DNA of 5,207 nucleotides, taken from assembly GCA_030067055.1 (NCBI GenBank), contig JASJAL010000261.1:1-5207 (forward strand), in the 5' to 3' direction. How positions within the stretch are numbered: position 1 is the first letter of the stretch; every line of letters starts with the position of its first letter. Under the pieces are notes generated by a model. That model was not told the origin of the DNA. It ran no database searches and saw only the letters and a program-made list of their open reading frames with translations. This document shows positions 1 to 2,572 of the stretch, one piece after another. The stretch is from Kiloniellales bacterium (lineage in GTDB: Bacteria; Pseudomonadota; Alphaproteobacteria; Kiloniellales; JAKSBE01). The position numbers and the translations under genes were made by a program.

Positions 1-13
1 GCTGTCTTCCCGG

Positions 14-42
14 AGCCCCGCCCGAAAGAGCGGGGCTTTTTT
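14..42 (+). terminator. Rho-independent terminator upstream of the tRNA array
   Basis: A perfect 8-bp stem (AGCCCCGC at 14-21 with GCGGGGCT at 30-37) encloses an 8-base loop and runs into six T residues (37-42). This is a textbook intrinsic terminator for a plus-strand transcript that begins left of the window. It ends only two bases before tRNA-Asn, so the array promoter either lies upstream and is read through, or is hidden elsewhere. The structure is seen directly; its activity is inferred. Confidence 0.9.
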
Positions 43-44
43 GT

Positions 45-121
45 TCCTCGGGGTCCCGGTGGGTACGGGAGCCGGACTGTTAATCCGGCCGCTCCAGGTT
101 CGAAGCCTGGCCGGGGAGCCA
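45..121 (+). tRNA. tRNA-Asn(GTT)
   Basis: Acceptor 45-51 pairs with 111-117, with one T-G wobble. Discriminator is G118 and CCA is encoded at 119-121. The anticodon stem CCGGA/TCCGG encloses loop CTGTTAA with anticodon GTT at 79-81. The T-arm is CCAGG/CCTGG around TTCGAAG. Oddities: position 8, almost always U, is G52, and the first D-loop base, normally A14, is G58, so the usual U8-A14 core contact is absent. The D-stem is TCCC/GGGA. The isotype is clear from the anticodon and the similarity of the anticodon arm and 3' end to bacterial tRNA-Asn. First gene of the array. Confidence 0.9.
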
Positions 122-129
122 GACACCGC

Positions 130-202
130 GTGGGTGAGCCCAGAGGGGTGGCGCCGTCTCCAAAACGGATGCCCGCAGGTGCAAGCCCTGCCACCCTCGC
201 CA
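130..202 (+). tRNA. tRNA-Trp(CCA), divergent
   Basis: The anticodon loop CTCCAAA, with CCA at 160-162, matches bacterial tRNA-Trp. Acceptor 130-136 pairs with 192-198 except for a T-T mismatch at the second pair. Discriminator is G199 and CCA is encoded at 200-202. The T-stem GCAGG/CCTGC encloses TGCAAGC, so position 55 is G where nearly all tRNAs have U. The D-stem is only about 3 bp, U8 is replaced by A137, and the anticodon stem has a G-A mismatch at its top. It could be a decayed gene or a tRNA with a relaxed core. The 5' end is less certain than for its neighbours. Confidence 0.72.
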
Positions 203-316
203 GGAGATCCGGGGTGCTCCCGGGAGGGAGCTTAAAGAGGCCTGATCCCGGCCTCGCCCGGCGGGCAGGGCGGCAAAGCGAGAGCCGAAAGGCGGAAAGG
301 AGAAGCGGAAACACAG
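203..316 (+). other. Hairpin-rich spacer in the tRNA array, no gene recognised
   Basis: This 114-base gap is long enough for a tRNA, but none can be folded and there is no TTC T-loop or 3' CCA. It contains consecutive perfect hairpins: GCTCCC/GGGAGC at 216-231 with loop GGGA; GAGGCC/GGCCTC at 237-255 with a 7-base loop; GCCC/GGGC at 256-266; and GCC-GAAA-GGC at 284-293, a GNRA tetraloop. After about 285 the strand is purine-rich. It may be a remnant of a tRNA, a small structured RNA, or processing structure. The hairpins are seen; any role is unknown. Confidence 0.5.
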
Positions 317-390
317 TGTCGGTTCGTCCAAGCGGTAGGACCTTCGCCCGATGAGCGAATGATCCCGGTTCGAGTCCGGGACCGACGACC
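317..390 (+). tRNA. tRNA-Ile(GAT)-like, with C33 and incomplete CCA
   Basis: Acceptor 317-323 pairs fully with 381-387, the first pair being T-G wobble. The D-stem is GTCC/GGAC, the anticodon stem TTCGC/GCGAA (343-347 with 355-359) and the T-stem CCCGG/CCGGG around TTCGAGT. The 7-base anticodon loop CCGATGA puts GAT at 34-36, hence Ile. However, position 33 is C instead of the near-invariant U, and position 37 is G, although tRNAs ending in U36 normally have A37. The 3' end reads ACCG, so only CC is encoded and the final A would need CCA-adding enzyme. The fold is well supported; the decoding identity is less so. Confidence 0.68.
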
Positions 391-392
391 GA

Positions 393-470
393 CTGGGTGT
401 AGCTCAGCCTGGCCAGAGCACCTCCCTCGGACGGAGGAAGTCCTTGGTTCGAATCCAAGTGCCCAGACCA
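393..470 (+). tRNA. tRNA-Pro(CGG)
   Basis: Acceptor 393-399 pairs with 460-466 and begins with C1-G72, as bacterial tRNA-Pro does. Discriminator is A467 and CCA is encoded at 468-470. The D-stem is GCTC/GAGC with a long loop containing CCTGG, also Pro-like. The anticodon stem CCTCC/GGAGG encloses CTCGGAC with CGG at 428-430, reading CCG. Position 37 is A where tRNA-Pro usually has G. The T-arm is CTTGG/CCAAG around TTCGAAT. It starts three bases after the preceding tRNA's CC end. Confidence 0.9.
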
Positions 471-477
471 AAACGAC

Positions 478-552
478 GGTGGCGCTAGTGTCAGTGGCAG
501 CACGTGACGCTGTGGACGTCAAAGCGAGGGTTCGATTCCCCGCGCCACCCCA
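478..552 (+). tRNA. tRNA-His(GTG) with a damaged T-arm
   Basis: Acceptor 479-485 (GTGGCGC) pairs perfectly with 542-548. G478 can serve as the extra G-1 and faces discriminator C549; both are the hallmarks of tRNA-His. CCA is encoded at 550-552. The anticodon stem TGACG/CGTCA encloses CTGTGGA with GTG at 512-514; G37 is unusual. The T-arm is irregular: only four bases (538-541) separate the 7-base TTCGATT loop from the acceptor strand, and one possible pair is A-C. One base appears to have been lost. Identity is firm; function is uncertain. Confidence 0.85.
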
Positions 553-558
553 AACGAA

Positions 559-634
559 GCGGTGCTGGTGTTCAACGGCAGCATCTCTGACTTCCACCCA
601 GAGGGTATCGGTTCGACTCCGATGCACCGCTCCA
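559..634 (+). tRNA. tRNA-Gly(TCC)
   Basis: Acceptor 559-565 (GCGGTGC) pairs perfectly with 624-630. Discriminator is T631, as in bacterial tRNA-Gly, and CCA is encoded at 632-634. The anticodon loop CTTCCAC carries TCC at 593-595, reading GGA and GGG. The anticodon stem TCTGA/CCAGA has one A-C mismatch next to the loop. The D-stem is GTGT/GCAT with a 9-base loop, and the T-arm is ATCGG/CCGAT around TTCGACT. U8 is present. Confidence 0.94.
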
Positions 635-635
635 A

Positions 636-712
636 GCGACGGTCCTCTAGCGGCCTAGGAGCCCTGCTTCTCAGGCAGGATAACGTGGGTTCGAATCCCA
701 TCCGTCGCTCCA
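636..712 (+). tRNA. tRNA-Glu(CTC)
   Basis: Acceptor 636-642 (GCGACGG) pairs perfectly with 702-708. Discriminator is T709 and CCA is encoded at 710-712. The anticodon stem CCTGC/GCAGG encloses TTCTCAG with CTC at 670-672, reading GAG. The T-arm is GTGGG/CCCAT around TTCGAAT. Acceptor, D-loop and T-arm are almost identical to tRNA-Glu(TTC) at 905-981; the two differ mainly in the anticodon arm, so they are array paralogues. One base separates it from tRNA-Gly. Confidence 0.96.
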
Positions 713-828
713 TAGCGAGGAAAACCGTGGGCAAAACTCTTGCACTGCGGAGGGCTAAACTTTGCGTAAAGGCGCCATAAATATCGGTAAACAATTTGGT
801 TATTAATGCAAGAACGGAGGGTTAACTT
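713..828 (+). other. AT-richer spacer with direct repeats and a possible 14-codon ORF
   Basis: No tRNA folds in this 116-base gap, whose composition is visibly richer in A and T than the array around it. CGGAGGGCTAAACTT at 748-762 recurs as CGGAGGGTTAACTT at 815-828, the second copy abutting tRNA-Ala. CTTGCA at 739-744 and TGCAAG at 807-812 form an inverted pair. GGAGGG at 749-754 lies 7 bases before a TTG at 762 that opens a 14-codon frame (MRKGAINIGKQFGY, stop TAA 804-806). The repeats are seen; translation is speculative. Confidence 0.45.
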
Positions 829-903
829 GGGCCATGCGCTGGGTCCGCGGGTGATCTTTGCAAGATCGCGGCCGGCAGAGTTCGATTCTCTGATGGTCCA
901 CCA
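829..903 (+). tRNA. tRNA-Ala(TGC) with an unusual D-arm
   Basis: Acceptor 829-835 (GGGCCAT) pairs with 893-899, and the third pair is G831-T897. This is the G3-U70 wobble that alanyl-tRNA synthetase recognises. Discriminator is A900 and CCA is encoded at 901-903. The anticodon stem TGATC/GATCG encloses TTTGCAA with TGC at 859-861. The T-arm is CAGAG/CTCTG around TTCGATT. The D-arm is odd: the best pairing is only CGC/GCG at 837-839 with 847-849, and U8 is replaced by G836. Identity is strong because the synthetase determinant is intact. Confidence 0.88.
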
Positions 904-904
904 G

Positions 905-981
905 GCGACGGTCGTCTAGCGGCCTAGGATCCCGGATTTTCAATCCGGAGGACGTGGGTTCGAATCCCACCCGTCGCTCCA
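905..981 (+). tRNA. tRNA-Glu(TTC)
   Basis: Acceptor 905-911 (GCGACGG) pairs perfectly with 971-977. Discriminator is T978 and CCA is encoded at 979-981. The anticodon stem CCGGA/TCCGG encloses TTTTCAA with TTC at 939-941, reading GAA. The T-arm is GTGGG/CCCAC around TTCGAAT. It is a near-copy of tRNA-Glu(CTC) at 636-712 outside the anticodon arm. It starts one base after the CCA of tRNA-Ala. Confidence 0.97.
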
Positions 982-1019
982 GTTTCGAACCTTTGAAGGA
1001 GAAAGAGACATTTGAAGAG

Positions 1020-1093
1020 GCTCGGCTGGCTGACGGGGAAGCAAGGTCCTTACACGGCCCGACATGGGAGTTCGAATCTCTCGCCGAGTACCA
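1020..1093 (+). tRNA. tRNA-Val(TAC)
   Basis: Acceptor 1020-1026 pairs with 1083-1089, the first pair being G-T. Discriminator is A1090 and CCA is encoded at 1091-1093. The loop CTTACAC holds TAC at 1051-1053, reading GUA and GUG. The anticodon stem GGTC/GGCC has a T-G wobble and an A-C mismatch at its top. The D-arm is reduced to a 3-bp GCT/AGC stem, and its sequence closely resembles the D-arm of tRNA-Lys(CTT) at 1542, which points to exchange or shared descent within the array. The T-arm is GGGAG/CTCTC. A 38-base spacer precedes it. Confidence 0.9.
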
Positions 1094-1094
1094 G

Positions 1095-1169
1095 TGACCC
1101 GAAGCTGAAGGGATCAGTCCCGGCCTGCGAAGCCGGGGGTTGCAGGTTCGAGTCCTGCCGGGTCAGCCA
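1095..1169 (+). tRNA. tRNA-Arg(GCG), rare bacterial anticodon
   Basis: Acceptor 1095-1101 (TGACCCG) pairs perfectly with 1159-1165. Discriminator is G1166 and CCA is encoded at 1167-1169. The anticodon stem CCGGC/GCCGG encloses CTGCGAA with GCG at 1127-1129, predicted to read CGC and CGU. Most bacteria read these codons with an ACG tRNA whose A34 is deaminated to inosine, so a genomically encoded G34 is unusual. The D-stem is CTGA/TCAG with a 5-base loop, and U8 is replaced by A1102. The T-arm is GCAGG/CCTGC around TTCGAGT. Confidence 0.87.
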
Positions 1170-1176
1170 GACAGAA

Positions 1177-1252
1177 CGACCGGAAGCTGAAATGGCACAG
1201 TCCCCGGCTTCGAACCGGGAGGTTGTGGGTTCGACTCCCACCCGGTCGCCCA
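1177..1252 (+). tRNA. tRNA-Arg(TCG)
   Basis: Acceptor 1177-1183 (CGACCGG) pairs perfectly with 1242-1248. CCA is encoded at 1250-1252. Discriminator C1249 is unusual outside tRNA-His. The anticodon stem CCCGG/CCGGG encloses CTTCGAA with TCG at 1210-1212, reading CGA and CGG. Positions 8-9 are AA, as in the preceding tRNA-Arg, and both share AAGCTGA at the acceptor/D-arm junction, so they are probably paralogues. The T-arm is GTGGG/CCCAC around TTCGACT. Confidence 0.91.
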
Positions 1253-1258
1253 AGAATA

Positions 1259-1345
1259 GGATGGGTGGCAGAGCGGTAATGCGCCGGGTTGCTAACCCGC
1301 GGCCACCGAAAGGTGACGGAGGTTCGATCCCTCCCCCATCCGCCA
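1259..1345 (+). tRNA. tRNA-Ser(GCT)
   Basis: This is an 87-base class II tRNA. Acceptor 1259-1265 (GGATGGG) pairs perfectly with 1335-1341. Discriminator is G1342, as expected for Ser, and CCA is encoded at 1343-1345. The loop TTGCTAA holds GCT at 1291-1293, reading AGC and AGU. A long variable arm, CCACC closed by a GAAA tetraloop against GGTG, is retained, unlike in the Leu tRNA of this array. U8 is present. Confidence 0.97.
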
Positions 1346-1373
1346 AGACAGCTCCCCTTTGCTTTGGGGGCGC

Positions 1374-1448
1374 GCCCTAGTCGTTCAACGGCCAGGATAC
1401 CGGACTGTCGATTCGGAGATCGGGGTTCGATTCCCCGCTAGGGCGCCA
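1374..1448 (+). tRNA. tRNA-Asp(GTC)
   Basis: Acceptor 1374-1380 (GCCCTAG) pairs perfectly with 1438-1444. Discriminator is G1445, as in bacterial tRNA-Asp, and CCA is encoded at 1446-1448. The anticodon stem CCGGA/TTCGG encloses CTGTCGA with GTC at 1407-1409. The D-stem is GTTC/GGAT and the T-arm CGGGG/CCCCG around TTCGATT. A 28-base spacer before it holds a small CCCC/GGGG hairpin (1354-1369) without a T-run. Confidence 0.97.
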
Positions 1449-1457
1449 GGACTAAGG

Positions 1458-1533
1458 GCCCCGGTAGTTTAAGCGGGCAGAACGCCGGCTTTGTAACCCG
1501 GTGGTGCCGGATCGTGGCCGGCCTGGGGCTCCA
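1458..1533 (+). tRNA. tRNA-Thr(TGT) with a swapped T-loop pair
   Basis: Acceptor 1458-1464 pairs with 1523-1529, with one G-T wobble. Discriminator is T1530 and CCA is encoded at 1531-1533. The loop TTTGTAA holds TGT at 1492-1494, reading ACA and ACG. The anticodon stem CCGGC/CCCGG has a C-C mismatch beside the loop. The T-stem GCCGG/CCGGC encloses ATCGTGG: position 54 is A and position 58 is T, an exchange of the near-universal T54-A58 pair. U8 and a GTTT/GAAC D-stem are present. Confidence 0.9.
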
Positions 1534-1541
1534 GGAATCGA

Positions 1542-1616
1542 GGACCCGTGGCCTGACGGGGAAGCAGCGGATTCTTAATCCGCGACATGTGGGTTCGAAT
1601 CCCACCGGGTCCTCCA
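1542..1616 (+). tRNA. tRNA-Lys(CTT)
   Basis: Acceptor 1542-1548 (GGACCCG) pairs perfectly with 1606-1612. Discriminator is T1613 and CCA is encoded at 1614-1616. The anticodon stem GCGGA/TCCGC encloses TTCTTAA with CTT at 1574-1576, reading AAG. The T-arm is GTGGG/CCCAC around TTCGAAT. The D-stem is weak, about 2 bp. The acceptor sequence is identical to that of tRNA-Lys(TTT) at 1702-1776, so the pair are paralogues. Confidence 0.95.
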
Positions 1617-1617
1617 G

Positions 1618-1693
1618 TGCGGTGTAGCTCAGCGGCAGAGCCGTCCCCTCATAAGGGATGGAGTCGGGGGTTCGAGTCCCTCCACCGCGACCA
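1618..1693 (+). tRNA. tRNA-Met(CAT), elongator-like or tRNA-Ile2
   Basis: Acceptor 1618-1624 pairs with 1683-1689, starting with a T1-G72 wobble. Discriminator is A1690 and CCA is encoded at 1691-1693. The anticodon stem GTCCC/GGGAT encloses CTCATAA with CAT at 1650-1652. The initiator's three G-C pairs would have G on the 5' side and C on the 3' side; here they are reversed, so this is not an initiator. Elongator Met is likeliest; an AUA-reading Ile tRNA with lysidine at C34 cannot be excluded from sequence. The D-stem is GCTC/GAGC with a 7-base loop. Confidence 0.92.
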
Positions 1694-1701
1694 GACATGA
1701 C

Positions 1702-1776
1702 GGACCCGTGGTTCGATGGGGAGACGGCGGACTTTTAATCCGCAGCATGCAGGTTCGAATCCTGCCGGGTCCTCCA
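1702..1776 (+). tRNA. tRNA-Lys(TTT)
   Basis: Acceptor 1702-1708 (GGACCCG) pairs perfectly with 1766-1772. Discriminator is T1773 and CCA is encoded at 1774-1776. The anticodon stem GCGGA/TCCGC encloses CTTTTAA with TTT at 1734-1736, reading AAA and AAG. The T-arm is GCAGG/CCTGC around TTCGAAT. The D-stem is imperfect (GTT against GAC). It shares its acceptor and anticodon stems with tRNA-Lys(CTT) upstream. Confidence 0.95.
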
Positions 1777-1790
1777 GGACCGTGGAACAG

Positions 1791-1867
1791 GCCAGTGTGG
1801 CGCAATTGGTAGACGCACCCGACTCAGACTCGGGGTGTTGTGGGTTCGAATCCTACCACTGGCACCA
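1791..1867 (+). tRNA. tRNA-Leu(CAG) lacking the long variable arm
   Basis: Acceptor 1791-1797 (GCCAGTG) pairs perfectly with 1857-1863. Discriminator is A1864 and CCA is encoded at 1865-1867. The D-arm, with a large loop containing TTGGTAGA inside GCG/CGC, is typical of bacterial tRNA-Leu. The anticodon stem CCCGA/TCGGG encloses CTCAGAC with CAG at 1825-1827, reading CUG. Bacterial tRNA-Leu is class II with a variable arm of 10 or more bases; here only five (1835-1839) separate the anticodon stem and T-stem, giving a 77-base class I shape. The T-arm is GTGGG/CCTAC. Confidence 0.92.
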
Positions 1868-1876
1868 GACATAGAC

Positions 1877-1967
1877 GGAAGGGCAAGCAGATTGGCGACT
1901 GCACCGGTCTTGAAAACCGGCGAGCCTTGAAGGGCCTTGGGGGTTCGACTCCTCCCCCCTTCCACCA
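1877..1967 (+). tRNA. tRNA-Ser(TGA)
   Basis: This 91-base class II tRNA has acceptor 1877-1883 (GGAAGGG) paired perfectly with 1957-1963. CCA is encoded at 1965-1967. Discriminator is A1964 where Ser tRNAs normally have G. The anticodon stem CCGGT/ACCGG encloses CTTGAAA with TGA at 1911-1913, reading UCA and UCG. The D-stem is GCAG/CTGC. A long variable region lies at 1921-1938. One extra C (1956) sits between T-stem and acceptor, and position 8 is C1884 rather than U. Confidence 0.92.
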
Positions 1968-1974
1968 AGCCTGG

Positions 1975-2050
1975 GTGTCTCTGGTGAAGCTGGTGCTCAC
2001 GTCCGGTCGAAGCCCGGAAGAACGAGGTTCGATTCCTCGGGGACACACCA
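1975..2050 (+). tRNA. tRNA-Phe(GAA) with C33
   Basis: Acceptor 1975-1981 pairs with 2040-2046, with one T-G wobble. Discriminator is A2047 and CCA is encoded at 2048-2050. The D-stem is GTGA/TCAC, the anticodon stem TCCGG/CCGGA (2002-2006 with 2014-2018) and the T-stem CGAGG/CCTCG around TTCGATT. The 7-base anticodon loop TCGAAGC puts GAA at 2009-2011, but position 33 is C instead of U and position 37 is G instead of the A usual in tRNA-Phe. All stems are intact, so this looks like selective change in the decoding loop. Last tRNA of the array. Confidence 0.86.
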
Positions 2051-2070
2051 TCGCTCGGCCTTTGCGCGCG

Positions 2071-2079
2071 TGTTAGACT
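2071..2079 (+). promoter_or_regulatory. Possible extended -10 promoter element for the CBS gene
   Basis: TG at 2071-2072, one base, then TAGACT (2074-2079, 4 of 6 matches to TATAAT) resembles an extended -10 element. It would place transcription start near 2086, about 25 bases before the CBS start codon. I find no convincing -35 element, so the call is weak. No intrinsic terminator is seen between tRNA-Phe and the gene, so read-through from the array is an alternative source of transcription. Confidence 0.35.
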
Positions 2080-2110
2080 GTTTTCCCTTGCCTCCTCGGG
2101 AGATGGGGCA

Positions 2111-2533
2111 ATGCAGCGCAAGATCATTCCCGACGTCATCAGCGGCCGACGCTTGATGCATCTCGGAGATGGCGCGACGGTCCGTGAGGCCGCGCAGGTC
2201 ATGCGTGAAGAGAAGATCGGCTGCGTCCTGGTCATGGACGGCCAGGCCCTGCTGGGAATCTTTACGGAACGCGACTTGGTCACGCGGGTGGTCGCCGAGG
2301 GACTCGAACCCGACACGACCCGGCTCCACGACGTGATGACCCGCGACCCGGATACGATCTCGGCCGACGACATGGCGATCGAGGCCTTGCGCCTCATGGA
2401 CGACGGGGGCTTCCGCCACCTGCCGGTGCTGAAGGACGGCCAGGTGGTCGGCGTCGTCTCCCGGCGGGATTTCTCCGGCCTCGAGAAGGCAAGGATGGAC
2501 GAAGAGGCGGCCATCTGGGATCGCATTCGTTAG
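2111..2533 (+). CDS. Tandem CBS-domain protein, 140 residues
   Basis: This is a stand-alone Bateman module. The first CBS domain spans about residues 10-65 (DGATVREAAQVM, then IGCVLVMDG and LLGIFTERDLVTRVV). The second spans about 73-128 (VMTRDPDTISADD, FRHLPVLKDGQVVGVVSRRD). The two G-I/V-F/V-[ST]-x-RD motifs are the usual ends of each repeat, where a Thr/Ser-Arg-Asp set contacts the ribose and phosphate of bound nucleotides. Proteins of this size with nothing but two CBS repeats typically bind AMP, ATP or related ligands and regulate a partner; no partner is identifiable here. ATG at 2111 has an SD-like GGGAGA at 2098-2103, seven bases upstream. The acidic tail (residues 129-140, KARMDEEAAIWD) resembles tails common in alphaproteobacterial CBS pairs. 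It is the first gene after the tRNA array. Domain call firm, ligand inferred. Confidence 0.93.
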   Translation: MQRKIIPDVISGRRLMHLGDGATVREAAQVMREEKIGCVLVMDGQALLGIFTERDLVTRVVAEGLEPDTTRLHDVMTRDPDTISADDMAIEALRLMDDGGFRHLPVLKDGQVVGVVSRRDFSGLEKARMDEEAAIWDRIR

Positions 2534-2539
2534 TCCCGA

Positions 2540-2564
2540 GGGTTCGACGGTGGTTGTCGAACCC
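2540..2564 (+). terminator. Perfect 9-bp hairpin after the CBS gene
   Basis: GGGTTCGAC at 2540-2548 and GTCGAACCC at 2556-2564 pair perfectly around a 7-base loop, six bases after the CBS stop codon. No T-run follows, so it is not a canonical intrinsic terminator. It may block 3' exonucleases or assist termination. The structure is seen; its role is inferred from position. Confidence 0.5.
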
Positions 2565-2572
2565 GAACTTGA

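Noticed and set aside
1354..1369. CCCC/GGGG hairpin between tRNA-Ser(GCT) and tRNA-Asp as a terminator.
   Set aside because: The stem is only 4 bp with an 8-base loop and no T-run follows; it is more likely spacer.
1012..1380. A 122-codon plus-strand frame starting at a TTG with an AAGGAG upstream.
   Set aside because: It runs through the Val, Arg, Arg and Ser tRNA genes, and its sequence is fully explained by them.
45..2050. A CRISPR-like or tandem-repeat array suggested by the regularly recurring GGGTTCGAATCCC-type motifs.
   Set aside because: The recurring motif is the tRNA T-arm, and each unit folds into a distinct tRNA with its own anticodon.
2051..2110. An attachment site at the 3' end of the last tRNA.
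   Set aside because: I found no direct repeat of the tRNA-Phe 3' end elsewhere in the window and no integrase.
80..2526. Many open frames of 60-260 codons on both strands across the tRNA array, several with GFEP/GIEP-like motifs on the minus strand.
   Set aside because: They overlap folded tRNA genes. The GFEP and GIEP motifs come from translating the reverse complement of the T-loop GGTTCGAATCC and similar, a well-known source of spurious protein annotations.
1735..2526. A 263-codon minus-strand frame antisense to the CBS gene and the end of the array.
   Set aside because: Its sequence is rich in Ser, Arg and Thr with no recognisable domain, and it is the shadow of a GC-rich coding strand whose plus-strand product is a clear CBS pair.
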